Program-made: the position numbers and the translations under genes | The notes under the pieces: generated by a model | Told to the model about the DNA's origin: nothing | Databases searched by the model: none | The model's input: only the letters and a program-made list of their open reading frames with translations | Source of the DNA: Pagrus major | Lineage: Eukaryota > Chordata > Actinopteri > Spariformes > Sparidae | Direction of reading: 5' to 3' | DNA: 64,000 nucleotides | Assembly: GCF_040436345.1 (NCBI RefSeq) | Contig: NC_133223.1 | Location: 13,917,113-13,981,112, forward strand | Shown here: one piece after another, positions 1 to 13,515 of the stretch | Position numbering within the stretch: position 1 is the first letter of the stretch | Layout: every line of letters starts with the position of its first letter

Positions 1-52
1 GGAGTTAAAGTCCGGACTGATTGCTTGTGCAGGAGGACGGGGCGCTATGTAT

Positions 53-109
<57 letters not shown>

Positions 110-141
110 TGTGTGTGTGTATGTGTGTATGTGTGTGTGTG
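53..141. repeat. (TG)n microsatellite
   Basis: An almost pure TG dinucleotide run interrupted by a few TATG units. Runs of this length are common in fish genomes and likely polymorphic. Confidence 0.95.
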
Positions 142-288
142 TAGTGGCAAAAACCATTTCCATCCTCCGACTCTGTTGTAATTACACATTATAGTCTTGT
201 CAGTGAACGATGCTAAATAACCACACAATTCAGACTGAAGACAGAAAACAGAGAACAAATAGCAAACGCTCTCTCTGCTCCCAGCTTC

Positions 289-381
289 ACACACACACAC
301 ACACACACACACAGCACACACACACACACAGCACACACACACACACACACACACAGCACACACACACACACAGCACACACA
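289..381. repeat. (CA)n microsatellite with CAGCAC interruptions
   Basis: A CA dinucleotide run broken at intervals by GCACA, which gives a longer-period pattern. It creates spurious open frames on both strands with alternating Thr-His or Val-Cys residues. Confidence 0.95.
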
Positions 382-1369
382 GCACAGACTGTCAGCATTG
401 TAAGAGAACCTCAGTATAAAGATTTAATGAAACTGTAGGAGATGTCGTCTGCTGCGGTATAAATGTTTAAATGTTGCTATTTCTTACTGCAGCAGGGGGA
501 TGAGAGAGTTTCCTGTGGTAATCCCAGTGTCAGTGGTCTTCCTCCTGCTCCCTGTGCCACAACAATTAGCCCCAGGCATAAATACATCAATGTCTGCATG
601 ATGTAACTTTTGCATAACCCAGGAGCTGCTAATGTGGAGCTGTAAATGCTCAACAAGCTGGGTGGCAGAGAGCGATTAAGGAACAAGACCAGAAACAAAA
701 GAAACAAAATAAATGATTTTCTTTTTTTTTGTTGTTGTAAATGAAAAAAGCTATTTAAATCTGCGGGGGTGTTGTGCCATGTGCTGTGAGAATTCTGCCA
801 CCTGTTCATGGATTCTCCCGAAGGTTTTCAAGGGGAACTCAACTCACAGGATGCATTGTGGGTAAGGCTCCGGTGCAGCCAACTTGGTACCAGGCAGCAG
901 AGGAAAGAGCTGTGTTGGAGGAAACCAAGGTTGAGGCTTAATTTAACATCTAAGACAACAGTGGTACTGACATAGATTTCATTTGACAGCCACCGCCCAC
1001 TCACACAATCTCTCTCTCTCTCCCTTATTTTCACACTCGCTCTCCTCTGTCGCTATCTGACATGTACACACACACATTTACAAAATGTGATGTAACAGTC
1101 CCCCTGAGCTGTAACACAGGCCGAGCATCCATAAAGAAGGCCTGTTAAGATGTTTAAAAGGGAACCACGAAAAAAATGAATGGAGCTGACAGTCGAGCAA
1201 CGCCATTAACCAGCCGCCACGTCTGGATGTGACAGGTTGTGTATGCGCGTGTTTGTGGCTGGGGTTATCATTTCGGTACTTCAGTCACAGACGTCATCTA
1301 TTCCCCTGAGCTGTGCGTCTGTGTGCTCATATAACGCTCATATAAGCAGGAACTCCAGTTGACTGATTT

Positions 1370-1640
1370 TACATGTGTGACGTTTCATTTCTTCTGATGT
1401 ATTTATATGGTTGTTTCCAGTCACATATAAACGTGTGTGACATTAAAAATGTTGACAATTTCATTCATGTCTAAAAAGCCAGTCACTCCTGAAAATGTCC
1501 AGTTTACGTGTGACATTATTTTTGCATGTTAACATTTTTTTTCACATGCGAAAAGGCAATTTTCACTTCACTTGTGTTCCATGTTTTGTTTCCACATGTG
1601 GAAAAAAACAGCCCAGTCTCCAGGATATAATGTTAGCAGT
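1370..1640. repeat. Dispersed repeat rich in CACATGTG-like words
   Basis: The block repeats motifs such as CACATGTGGAAAA and ACGTGTGACATT. A second block with the same vocabulary (AACATGTGAAAAC, CACATGTGGAAAA) lies at about 63440-63630 at the other end of the window. The two look like copies of one interspersed fish repeat; ends are not sharply defined. Confidence 0.45.
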
Positions 1641-4600
1641 TTATGCTTCTGCACACCACAGACACATCCAAGGTCGACGTGTACCAAACGTGACATGTGA
1701 CATTCAAACGTTCACATGGTGCTTATAAGTCACCTTTCGCATCATGTGGAGGATGGTGATGGTGTTATTATAAACCAACAAGGCTGCCAAACACAGACAC
1801 ACAATTTGATTTGATTTTTGTGGCGACCAAAACCAGATATTATTCACAGAAAGTCGGACCGTCTCCATCTGTGATCGTGAGGACCAAAACATGTATTTTA
1901 AGCCAAATCATAATGTTTTCGTACCCTGACCAAGTGGTTTTTGTGCGTAAACATAACTAGAGCATGAGTACAGTGTTGTGAGAAATAGAAAATTCGACCT
2001 GAACAAATGTAAAGTTGCTACATAAGGAGACGTTCAGTTTTAACTCATCTGTGGTTTTGCAGAAACTTACTTAGCTAACATTTGTTCTGGTGATTGGGTT
2101 GGGAAAAAAGGAAATCACATATAATGCATGCAGTATGCACATGAATGGAAGGGGCAGTGTAGGGCACTTATCGGGATGAGACCAAAGACGTTACTTAAAA
2201 TCTGGACACAGCGTTGGAGACGGAGCCCCGTTTATTCCTGTGAAAGTTGCTCAATGGCGCATGAAGCCAAAAAAGCTCGACTTCCCAGTTATAAAATTAC
2301 CCCAGTCTTCCGCATTGTGGGGCCCATAGAGCATGCGCACTACAGACTTCCCCCGACTGAGCCGGCTAACTTCCAGTTTAGCGCACGGCTAATGTGAATA
2401 GAAATAAAAGGATTTTATCTTGTGGCTCCTCCAGACTTTCCCAATTTTATTGGACCGAAGGGCCTACATTAAGATAGTCAAATGAGACTTTCATAATGTT
2501 AACAAAAATCAGTCACAAAGCTTGCAGGACCAAGAAGAGCGTAGACATGCAGGTAGAGATAACAGGGATGCAGGCAACAGGTTGACCAACTGGCAAGGAA
2601 AGAAAGACTGAGACTAGTAAATGTACCGAGGAGCTGATGAGGGAATAGGAAACAGGTGAGCAGGTAGGAGCTGATTGGCTGGGGACAACAGAGAGATGAG
2701 GCAGGGCTAACGAGACGTGATGCATGGCAGGTGAGGAGGGAGAAACAGGCTGTTGAAGAAGCACAGGAACCCAGAAGAGACACAGACAACAAACCCAGAT
2801 GTTCAAATGCTGCTTTTGCACTCTGAAATTCTGCAATTGTACTTTTGATACATCACAAATACATTTAGCTGATTAGTGATGTACATTTAGAGAATTTTGA
2901 AAGCAAAACTTTTAACGGAGCATTTTTACATTGTGTTATCGCTATTTTCGCTAAACTATCCGAATACTTTATCCTCCATGACACCATTTTATAAATCCCA
3001 TAATTTTAGTTTACACGTACAGGTACAAGCTTGTTCAGCACAAAGCTACTATACGCAAAACACACACGATCGAACAGGACCGTGGACAATACCAACACAG
3101 CAATTGTTCATGTTGGCTCAGGCATAACAAAAGAATAACAAAGGACTTTGTGTGTTTGAAAAATTATTATACTCTATACAAGAAACCAAAAGTAGAGTGT
3201 ACAACTGAGGGTCACTAACTGAGAGCTAACTAGCATCATGCATTGTCCAAATGTCAGATTTAAATAAATTACTCAATTAGTGTCCCAAAGGTTGTTTTTG
3301 TTTTTGTTTGTTTGTTTGTTTGTATTGTTTTGTTTTGTTTTCTACAACTATGCATTATATTGTTCTTTTCACAGAACTCCCTCTAAATAGAGTGAGTGAG
3401 GAGGGGATGAGGGATTTCTTTGGACCCAGATGTCTTGGGCTTATGAATAGCTCCCAAAAAAGCATTCTACAAATTCATAAGCGTCCTCATTATAATAAAA
3501 CACATGCAGTTACTATTGAGGGTACAGATTTCACACATGAGTGAATTGACTGTGAATGAAAATTTGCATAATAAAACTCGACTGATGTCCTTTCTTTGCA
3601 GCCATGTGAGCAGATCAATATGAGCTACTAATGTAATCATTAGTGAAGGTTATGTGCGAGAACAGATCTCTGCTAACGGTTCCCGACACTGTCTGCACTA
3701 ATATGCATGAGCCAGATGTAAAGATATCCAAAGTGTGTAGTTATTAACATGAGCATAAATCATCAGTACCTGCACAGACAATGTGTCTTCTTCCAAACTG
3801 AATGGAACTGAAGCTGCAGGAAATCACTGCTTTTTCCAGACATTTAATTTATGGGCGGCACAATAAGGAGAACAATGAGCACAAACGGAGGAAGACAATA
3901 GTGCTACTGTTCATAGACAAATAATGGATAAAAGCTGGCAGCACAAAGCTGCGGGCTTATAGTCTGTGCCAGTGTGAACACATACTGTCAGTGCTTTGGT
4001 GCCACCTTGTGGTCAGTGGAGAAATATTGATCACAGCCGGCTACATTTGTTTGGTCGAGGGAAGCAGAATGTGTGTACAAAAATCTGCTTGATAGAAAGA
4101 AATAATAAAATATAAAGTTTTTTTATTGATCTCTAGAACTCAAGGTTTCTCGTTTGGTAGCTTTATTGGCAAACTGGTCCTCCTCAGACAAAAACCAAAG
4201 CGGAGGGAATAAAGTAAATGGGAGTTGATCTGTGACGTCATCATCCTGTAATAAAGTCTTTCTTCTCCAACATGGTCGACTGTAACTGCCTCTGCTATCT
4301 GTCAGAAGACAACACCCAACAGAATATTACTGCCCACTGTAGCTCGTTTACAATACCCAGTAATAAAAGCCCCTATTAAGTTTTTACAGTGCAGTATATT
4401 TCCTATCAAATAAACACGTAGACAACAATAGCAACCATTGTTTGGCACTAAACAGCTGTTTGGGCCTTTCTAACATTGAGGGAAAAGAGGCAGAGCATTG
4501 TGAAAAATCTGTTAAAGCAACTACAAAACAGTTAAGAATCCAGTATATTAATGTAGAAAAGAATAAGCAATAAAGAAAAAGAGTCTACATCCATGCTAAC

Positions 4601-5179
4601 AGCTCTGTGAGGCCGCACCTAAACACAGTCAGCTAGCTTTAAATGCTAAGTCGGCCTGCCACTAAGCTCGCAACATGGATTATTAATAGATATGTATTAT
4701 GTATGTATCATCTCATAAAATGTCAATGCTTCACTTCATTCACTATGTCTGACCTGTAAAGCTCAGAAGCTCAATGTTTAACAGTTTTCACATTAAAAAA
4801 GAAACATATTTACAAATGTACAGGGGAAAATGCTCCTTTGTAATCTTGGAAGTAAGTTGTCAGTTTGACTCACATGAATTCACTCTGCTTAAACAGCCCC
4901 AGTTAAAACAGTTTATTGAAGTAAGAGGGTTTTGTGCTTAGCAACAGAAATAACGAACGGATGGGCTAATTAGCCGACTAACAAATTGATCAAGGGCCTC
5001 CTTGAGGTTGTTAAAGGGCATCTGGCCCGTGAGACGCCACTTAATGCATCTGGGCTCGATTATTTAAACACATGCTGAGTTTAATGTCATTGATATTTCC
5101 TCCGCCTGACTGGGTATCAATAAACCAATAAAGTGCACAGCTTGAATTCCAATGTACCAATGTAATGTTTTCAGTGTTT

Positions 5180-5185
5180 TTTATT
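5180..5185 (-). promoter_or_regulatory. Putative poly(A) signal of jam2
   Basis: TTTATT on the plus strand is AATAAA for the minus-strand jam2 transcript, about 710 bases beyond the stop codon. This would give a 3' UTR of roughly 0.7 kb. No closer perfect signal was noticed. Confidence 0.5.
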
Positions 5186-5896
5186 GATCAGGAGATATAT
5201 TTATCAAATTATTATCAAAGGTTCCACCATTCAGTGTGTGCAGACCCCTGTTCACATGTCGCTCAGTTCACATAATTTGAATTTATACAACCAAAAGATT
5301 AAACAATTGTGATATCAACACACATGTTTTATAAAATATATAAAATTGACAAAGAGAAAAAAATAGCATCATATAAAACAACATCTAAATATAAATGAAA
5401 GGCAATACAAAGAATACAATCTATACAGTATTTGCTTTAGTCAGTGTGGGTGAATGACAGTCACTTGCCTATGGATGGCGTAAGAGAGCTGAAACATAAG
5501 TTGAACATGACCCTTTAAGTCTGAGAGGAGTAGAAAAAATAAGATTTTAAAGATGTCTCGACACACTAAAGAGAAATACGACAACAAAATATGTTATAAC
5601 ATATGAAAGAGGCGAGTTTAACCCTGTAAGTAAATATGAAAGTAGGAAATATAGTCTAAACTGTCAGTGCACAGATGCCAGTGTTCAGGAGGCAACAAGA
5701 TTTTTTCCAAATCTAGTTAAATTCTTTGTGATGCTTGATATCTTCATATCTCTCTCTCTGTGTGTCCGTCCCAGACAGCAGTGAGCAGCTGTCCAAAAAC
5801 AAGGCGACAGCGGAGTAACTTCCCAGTGTGCTGCACGATAAGTGCACACTTTAGATTTCTGACGGCTTGAAGTCAAAGTGAGAGAGTGTTCCCCCC

Positions 5897-8800
5897 TCAG
5901 ATCATGAAGGAGTGGGTTTGTTTGTAGTGCTTGAACTGTAAAGAGCAGAGAGACATTCAATGAATCATTTCCTTTAATTAGCTAGAGACCAGCGTTATCA
6001 GCGACCTATCAACAGAATTTTATGGCAACCCAAATACACGACAGCGAGCAAAACAAGCCCTGACACAACAACAATCCCTCTGATCACTCACGTTGCGGAT
6101 GGGAGGAGGCGGAGGTGGAGGGTTAAAGGACTTGCTGCTGAAAGACAAAGGGTGGCAGTTCAGTCTGAGCTCAGTCTGTCAATAAAACATCGCTGTGGGC
6201 AAAACAAGAGTTGGACTGAATGTGAAACCCTCACCTTTTGGTTTTCTTGTCGTCTGTTCAAAGAAACGACAAAGGAGAAAAAGTCAAGTCAACTTTTTTT
6301 CAAGATCACTATCATGCTCGCCTGAGAAGACTTTGCCTCTTAATCTGGCAGCAGTAATTAGCTGGATAGTAATTAGTACATTTACTCAAGCATGTATTAA
6401 CAGTCTTGTTCCTGTACACCTGACAGTTTTAGTCAATATTCACTCTCTTTAGCTCTCCTGAGGGAAATAATTGTCTCTTTAGCTGCTAAATGCTCCACTA
6501 TGTTCAGCAGCTCGTCGGTAACTGGCTCTGTCTGCTGTTTGGTGCTGAGCACTCAGTGTACTCTGGGTTTTTAAAGCTTTTTCACTAATGAAATCTGCCT
6601 GCTGCAGCTGGAAAACAAGGCCACAGAAATTGGCATTTTTTTCCCCCATTGTTTATAGATATTGATCAGAGCTACAATTTTACTTTAGTAAGAGTTTGAA
6701 TGTGAGTCCTTTACTTGCAATGGCACAACAGAAAAATAAGAACAGATCAGTATCAGAGTATAACACCAAAAGTTTATTGTTATAACATGTGTCTATGTTA
6801 TAACGAGTTATTTTTACTTTATTACATCCTACACACTTGTCGAGCCCTTCGCTTTGCCTCTCACTTAATCATAGTTTTATATTTTAGACTTTTGCATGGG
6901 AGATTACAATTCAGTCAAAGACATTAGTCAAAGACTTAAGCTCCTGCTTTCTTTGAAATAAAAATAGAGTTGGAAAAAACTAGCAGGCTACTTTAAAAAT
7001 GTTAACTGTAATCCTCTACGGAAATTGTATCATACAGAATATTTAATCATGTTGTTTCTCAAGATACATCTTCATCCCTTGACCCAAACAAAGATGGAAG
7101 ATAAAAGTTTGAAATCTCAACTGTTGACTGATCTGGTTCCTCATATTTGCCCAGGTAAGTGAACAGACACGCACCTTGAGAAACAAGTCAAAGCTGTAAT
7201 TCACTGCGGACCAAAGGGAATATTTAATATATCAGCAGGATAGAGGAAGGGGTGAGTTGCGAGGTTTATTAAATGACCTGTCAGGTTTTAACCTTGATTT
7301 ATTTTTCTGATTCAAATGTATTCATTAATGCAACTTCTCAAATGTAAAACCAGTGATTACATGACACACACAGCGAGCTTCACACCACTCACTCTTGCAG
7401 CAGCCTTGGCGTCGGCAGCAACACACACAGATGCAGCCGAAGATGACGAGCGTCAGAAAAGCAGCAGCTCCTGCTATCAAAATCGTCATATTCAAAGGAT
7501 CTGAAAGGACGGGGAAGAGAGTATATGCTCAGTCTTTGGTAAGAGGAGCATAACGTGTTAACTCCAGAGAGGAGTTATATGAAAAACTTACATTCAATAA
7601 CTTTCAGTTGTTGGGCCACGCAGCTCTTGGGCGCCCCGACGCTGTTGGAGGACTCACAGCGGTACATCCCTGCATCTGTTTTGGACACACTCTTGAACTT
7701 CTGCTCCAGACAAAGACAAGGTGAGAGGTGAGTTACAGAGAACAACAGCTGGTGTCTGAACATATGTGTATGTGTTTTACTGTGTACTACTCACCAGTGT
7801 GCCCTTGTTCGTGTCCACGTTGTATGGAGTGTCTGCTGTGGCCGTCAGAGCCCTGTTGTCTTTGTACCAGCGGTAGATGGCAGGAGGCACACTGAGTTTG
7901 TCCTTACAGTGAAGCTCCAGGCCCGAGCCCACAAACACAGAGCTCGGCACCTCGCAGGATGGGACATGAGGAGGCACTAAGGAGGCAGAGAGGAGAAAAC
8001 AGCACGAGTTACAGAAAAAATACAGGTTTTTTCATTGTTGGGAAGACAAATCCACCTTAAAAAAACTTTACATATTGCTTTTGTTGATGCACTTTGGTTC
8101 TCTGTGAGAGTGCTAACGATTCATTTGCAAACTGATGCATTTAACTGCTGAAAGAAACATTCATATTAATTTGCTCAGCAACAATCTACACAGTACTCCC
8201 TCCTCGATCAGGAAATAAAAACAAGTTTATGGCATGATACAGGTTGTCTCTTTATCACAGGGCTGACATATATAGATAATCATAAGCCAGTCACGCTCCA
8301 CATGACATCACCTGCACGTGTTTGGACTGAAAAGGAAACTGGAGCCTGCAGATCCAAACCCAGGACCATTTTGCTGTGAAGTGACAGCACTTACCACTGA
8401 GCTGTCATGCTGTCAGTGTTAGATACCAACAGATGACAACAAGGCCACAAAAAACTTTTTCTTTTTTTTTTTTACATATGCAGGAGTGCTCCCCAAGACC
8501 TGTAAACACACTCAATGAGTCAAATTGGTGAAGTTACCCTTTAAGTAAAGACACGTTGACATGAAAAACACATTTTACAAATTCTAGTCCTGTGTCCCTG
8601 AGATTAAGCTGTTCGCTCATGTATTTTTACATGCTAAATATGTTCAAAAGATCTTATTTTGGTATTTTTATACCAAATCCCCCTATCCTCTTGTAAAATG
8701 TCAAGTCATTTCTGATGACTCACTCAGCTGTAATTGTAATCCAATCAAATTTCAATGATTACAAATTGAATTGATTGTAACTAAATTCCAGATATACCTC

Positions 8801-10782
8801 TTCAATCAGATATACAGAAGCAGAGGATGCCCTTACTGCCGTTTCACTGTGACTGTAAAGGCACTATTAACTGTCCAACAGGAGGCTTCCCATCATACCA
8901 AGCACATTGAGGGTTACAGACGCCTCTCCGAGGTTGACGTGGTCCTCGCTGGCTGTCACCTCACAGCGGTATTCCCCCGAGTCTTTCTGTGTAACAGAGT
9001 GTATCGTCAGCGTCGCTCCCTCGATCTTTGCCCGTTCTGCATACGACCCTGCAATGGAAGGTAATGGAAAGAGGATGGACAAAGCTTAACTAACCTAAAG
9101 TGCTAAAAAACAGAATGAATCACAGGTAATGATGAAGGGGTGATGGGAAGAGGGGCAGCAAAACATCAGCTTTTTTCACACAGTAAAGGACTGCTGTCAC
9201 ACACCTGTGAATTTGTGATTGAAGTACACAAACGTGACGGCCTTCCCCTTCTTCTTCCACTCGATTCGAGGGTTCTGATCTTTCTCCGTCCTGAACTCAC
9301 AGGAGAGGACAGCATCTGGAGGACAAACAGAGCAGCAGGTGTCAATCCACAGTACATATATCTTTGTTCTGGTTTGAATTTGCAGATACATTTTTCACAT
9401 GATTTGTTTCAAAATTTGTTGCTTGCTCGTCACAAATGTAAACTCATTTCCCCAATCTTTTATCTTAGATGATTTTCCAAGAAAACCTTAAAAATGTAAT
9501 ATCTGTTACTTTTCTCATGAAAGAAGAAAGTGGTTATTAAAGGTGTAATTATTTAAATCTGTTTAAAATCTGGTTAAATCTGTTTTGTCTGTTGATCTGA
9601 ATGATTTATTTTTGAATGAGAAACATGCAAATCAGAGGATGTCATATCCCTGTTCCTGTCTCATCTTTGCCCTCAAATCATTCCGCAATGTGCACATTAA
9701 TATAATTCATATTAATACTATTCATGATTTGGTTTCATGGTCATATTTAACCACATTTTGTATTCAGAATTTGTTTTTCATTCCTGTCATTTGGAATAGG
9801 AAGGCAAAATGAATCCATACAAAGTATATGGTGGCATGTTCAAGCCAAAACGGAGCGTTAATTTGCTTTTTAATCTTCAATTAAAAAATTAACATCAGTC
9901 ACAATGGACAACTTTGTTCCTTAAAGGATTTAGTGGCATCTAGTGGTGAACACTGAAAACGCTAAAAATACAAAAAATACCAAAAATGCTAAGAACACAA
10001 ACATTCCTCTCTAGAGCCAGTCACTACGTTTACATGATGTCAGAAAAAGTTGGACTATTGTGTTAGCTTAAAACGGACTTTTAAAGTCCATGTAAGCATG
10101 TTAGTCCGACTGAAATCGTGCTAAATCGAATTTCTCAAAGTCGTCACCACAGTCCCCCGTGCCGGGCATTCAAATGAAAACCTGAATGTAAACATTATAT
10201 TCCATTTCTGCCAATCGATCCCACTAAAGCTTATTCAGTGGGACTTTAAAGTTGTGTTTCAAATCCATGATATTCAGAGAAACAGCAGTCTCACCTGTGT
10301 GTTCGTGGACCTCCACTTTGGGTTTACTGCTGCTGACTGTCACTGACAGACACACAGGACCTGCAGGGGTGAGACGATCAATCAGCTGTTATAAATTAGA
10401 CTGTTTTTACTCTCAGTCACCAAGTACAACAATCTTACTTCTGCTCTCTCACACATCTCAAACATCTCCCTGTATTTAACACAAATGCTCAATATATCTG
10501 TAGTTTCAGAATGTGGGATCATGGGAGACCAAAAGCACAAACAGACAATATTAAAAAGCCAAACTACGCATGCATCCTCACCATGTAATACACAAGTAGG
10601 CCTACAACATTAACAGAATGTCTGCCCACACACACACACACACACACACACACGTATAGAGTGTGGTCTGGTGGTACCAGGAGCGGTGGCGTGCAGGAAT
10701 GCAGGTGATGGATGACTTTGACAAGCTGCTTAATCCCGACCTGATAACCTCTTTTAAGTGATCTGTCCCTTCAGTCATTACA

Positions 10783-10817
<35 letters not shown>

Positions 10818-11365
10818 CACAAAAAACATTTGAAGTGATAACTCGTACGAGTCTTTTCAGTATGATAAAAAGTGGCTGTAGAAAGTTTGTTCTTCCCTTT
10901 ACAAAGAACAGCAGATGTGTCAGCTCAAGTTAATGCTCATTATGATGGATTTCAACAAGTTTTCACAGAAATACCAGCTTTACCGAAATGTGGTTAAATT
11001 TGGTTTGAAGCGTCAAGGCGGGTGATAGCGTGACAAAGCAGCTGTCCTCGATAGCCTGAGTCTCAACAGCATAGAAGTGGATTATTCTGCAGATTTGTGT
11101 GGTCTCTATTGATGTTTTACTGCTTTTTCTGTTGTGAAAACTTAAATCCAGTGCAACACACTTCTATTCAAGCTGTCCTCAGCTGTTGTTTCCCATCAAA
11201 ACTACTTTTGATAGTCAGAAATCCAGGACGACAGAGAGCGGAGCGTAAAAAGAGATGGCAAAATGAATTCCTCAAGGAGAATCACTGAAGGAGATTTTAT
11301 TTGAGGAATATTAATGTATGCGTCTGATTTGGTATTATCAAGATAAGCTCAAGAAGAAAGGTGTG

Positions 11366-11436
<71 letters not shown>

Positions 11437-13515
11437 GTGTGGCGTACACATGCATGGAGAGCATGCTTTTCTTCTGCAGACAAAGCAGCTCTTCATGACA
11501 GTAACCTTATCCCCCTCAGCTGGCACACACACACACAGATATCTGTATGGCACACTTGTGAGGCTCTATACTGATTGAACCCTTCACCCTCACCCTCGGC
11601 TCCATATGCTTTACTTTGACCCTCAGCCAAGCCTGAACCTGATTCTGATTGTAACACTCAATGTGGATCCTGAAGCCTTTAAACTAATCTTGAACATAAA
11701 TGTAATATATTTTAAAATATATACATACAAAAATAAATGTTCATGTTATAGATACATGGTATTCTCCATAATAACGTTATTATTTTTGGGAATGCATTCA
11801 AATGAGTTATTTAGGATATTAAAAGCATTAGAAAGTGCTTAAAATCAATATCAAATCAATATCACGCTTCAAATATTCCAAACACACCCTGAACCAGCCT
11901 CGTCCTAACTGAGGAAGGATTCCAATCTTTTCAATCTCTGTGAGGTCCTCATGAGTAAATACAACAAAGATCAAAACACACATGTAAAAGCTGCAATTAT
12001 CAGCATAGAGAAAGTTTTAAATTCCCACAGCAGCTTCAAATGCATTTTTTCCAGATAGCAAGTGGCCGTTTTCATCTCCATCCAGTAAACAACAGGGTCA
12101 GTCAGGGGCTATCTTCAAACTGAAAGGGTGGGATCCCAGACTCCTCCGCGGGGCCACGTGACGTGTCTCATCAGCCTGCGGATCTCGGGTTCAAACGGCA
12201 TCAGAGCGGGTTCAGTGTAAACATGAAGCCCAGGCACAGCCACTCCCTGCACAATCTCAACCCCCTGATGGAGTCCCTGAACACATCACACCTCCCCACC
12301 CCCCGCATGTGTGTGGACTTAACGCGCACAAACACAAATGACACAAACTAGTGATCAATAAATCTTATGGCAAGTCTGTATCCTGCATTTTTGAGGGACT
12401 GCACAAGAAATACTTGGAAAAAATAAAACTTGTCCTAAAGGTGCACTATGTAGTTTTGGAGAAGAAATTCCAACAAATTTCCAATACATTTTTACAAAAA
12501 TAATGAGGTAATAATTCAAAGTCAGACATAATTATTTTTTCATAACTGAATAAACAAGCTGTTCACAGAGGAAAATAAGTTCCCAGAACACTGTTTGAAG
12601 CTAGAAAGGTGGCAGGGTCCGCCACATATAAAAAAAAAGTAAAACACTATGAAAGTGTGTTGTCCTTTAAGGTCAGTTTGTTTATTCAGTTTATTCAGTC
12701 ATGAAGACAAAAAGAGTTTGTATATTTAGTTTGTTTAGGCATAAAATTCAGTCAGTGAAGATCTTTGTCTTCTGATCAAAACGTCTTCCCCAAACATACA
12801 AAGGGTACCTTTGATCTTAAATGTTAAAGAAAGAAAGCAAAAAATGATTCCAATGACATTAAAGTTAATTTTTAACATTTAACTTTATGTGTTTTCCTTT
12901 ATGACTGGGGAACTAAGTTGTATCAATACTGGATGAAGGTTTTTTCAAGCGGAGGGTCCAAATAAAATGTTGATGACCCTGAAAAGGGCTTTTCTTTTTT
13001 TTTAAGTAAAACATAGATTATACCCCCCTCCCTTCACCAATAATTTCCATACAATCCCTAACTATCTTCTTTAGACTATGCTTTCATTTTTTCTGTTTCA
13101 GTGCACAACTTCAGAAACTTTTACATCTTACGTTGTATTGATTTTTACAATCAAAGATCAAAACTTTAAGTGAAGTAAAATATCTGAGGCAACAGAATCC
13201 CCTGTGAAAAGGGATAATATTCCCAATTAATAGGAGTATCCTATTACAACACACCAATGAGGCTACAGGAGTGTTTACCATAATATAAACTGGCCATAAC
13301 ATACTCTGTTAAAAAAAATAATGCACTTCTTCCTCTAAAAAACCTCTAGCTATAGGTCTGTTATGGTGCCTAAGCCTATTATAGCCTCTTCATCAGTCAT
13401 TAATAACTTTAGCAACTTGTTTAATGAACTTTCTAAAACCAGTAAAGAAAAGAAAAAACTCACAGTGCAATAAAGTGATGAGAAGAGGCAGCGCCAACAT
13501 CTTCAAGGTGTTCAT
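5897..13515 (-). CDS. jam2: Junctional adhesion molecule 2 (JAM-B)
   Basis: Ten coding exons, in transcript order: 13515-13464, 10360-10295, 9315-9205, 9048-8899, 7976-7795, 7700-7592, 7500-7393, 7193-7175, 6137-6092 and 5935-5897. All phases agree and give 293 residues (human JAM2 298). The protein has a signal peptide (MNTLKMLALPLLITLLHC), a V-type Ig domain with the RIEWKK dimerisation motif, a second Ig domain opening VPSCEVPSS, one membrane helix (ILIAGAAAFLTLVIFGCICV) followed by CCCRRQGCCK, and a short tail ending THSFMI*, a hydrophobic PDZ ligand. JAM2 is an endothelial and muscle cell adhesion protein that pairs with JAM3; in zebrafish this pair is needed for myoblast fusion. VPSCEVPSS and the tail fit JAM2 rather than JAM3 or F11R. 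Oddities are a 19-base exon and a six-proline run in the tail. I cannot tell paralogue 2a from 2b. Intron 1 is about 3.1 kb and full of repeats. Confidence 0.95.
7175..7193 (-). other. jam2: 19-base micro-exon of jam2
   Basis: Flanked by ATTACAG and GTGCGT on the minus strand. The exon before ends in phase 1 and the one after begins by completing a codon with two bases; only a piece of length 3n+1 such as this 19-mer restores the frame. It encodes the start of the cytoplasmic tail (T-L-T-C-F-S), and the joined reading CFSSSKSFN resembles the human FQKSNSSSK stretch. Confidence 0.85.
8283..8415 (-). repeat. tRNA-derived SINE fragment
   Basis: On the minus strand there is an A-box-like GCTCAGTGGTAAGTGC (about 8403-8388) followed by a B-box-like GGTTTGGATC (8360-8351), with the phrase typical of fish SINEs about a tract of 'cctgggttt' between them. 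It lies in the jam2 intron between the two Ig-domain regions. Confidence 0.5.
8440..8546. repeat. Arm of a foldback-type MITE
   Basis: The words CTCCCCAAGACCTGTAAACA and AATTGGTGAAGTTACCCTTT recur almost exactly at 32473-32524, where they form the right arm of a large inverted repeat. This is a single-arm copy inside a jam2 intron. Confidence 0.6.
10020..10200. repeat. Probable DNA-transposon fragment in jam2 intron
   Basis: It starts CACTACGTTTACATG and contains internal inverted stretches (AAAACGGACTTTTAAAGTCC, then TAAGCATGTTAGTCCGACTG). 'GTTTACATG'-type ends are typical of short fish DNA transposons. Boundaries are approximate. Confidence 0.35.
10626..10817. repeat. Two (CA)n runs in jam2 intron 1
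   Basis: CA dinucleotide runs at about 10626-10653 and 10783-10817 flank some 130 bases of unique sequence. Confidence 0.9.
11368..11440. repeat. (TG)n microsatellite in jam2 intron 1
   Basis: Nearly perfect TG run. Shadow frames of repeated Val-Cys and Thr-His on the two strands are artefacts of it. Confidence 0.95.
12436..12812 (+). repeat. MITE family 'AAAGGTGCACTATGTAG', copy 1
   Basis: It starts TAAAGGTGCACTATGTAG and ends with an imperfect inverted match (CAAAGGGTACCTTTGA). Interior words such as CAGAGGAAAATAAG, GGCAGGGTCCGCCAC and AAGGTCAGTTTGTTTATTCA recur in three other copies in the window (26594-26833 inverted, 34577-34893, 52538-52895). It is a non-autonomous DNA transposon inside jam2 intron 1. 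Confidence 0.8.

Larger units (their letters stand above)
1..5170. other. Gene-poor flank downstream of jam2
   Basis: No reading frame here looks like a conserved protein or a chain of exons. The stretch holds a (TG)n run near 53-141, a (CA)n run with CAGCAC interruptions at 289-381, a block rich in CACATGTG-like words at 1370-1640 listed separately, and otherwise AT-rich sequence. The frame at 2128-2397 lies in moderately GC-rich DNA that may be an old transposon; it matches no protein family I know. Confidence 0.5.

Noticed and set aside
210-419. Small frames in the (CA)n run
   Set aside because: Low-complexity artefact, same for 10602-10829, 11318-11578 and 54230-54556.
2128-2397. 89-residue frame as a gene
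   Set aside because: No motif, no splice partner, and surroundings look like transposon-derived DNA.
5897-13515. JAM3 or F11R (JAM-A) as the identity
   Set aside because: VPSCEVPSS, RIEWKK and the FKHYK..SFMI tail match JAM2 more closely than my recollection of the others.
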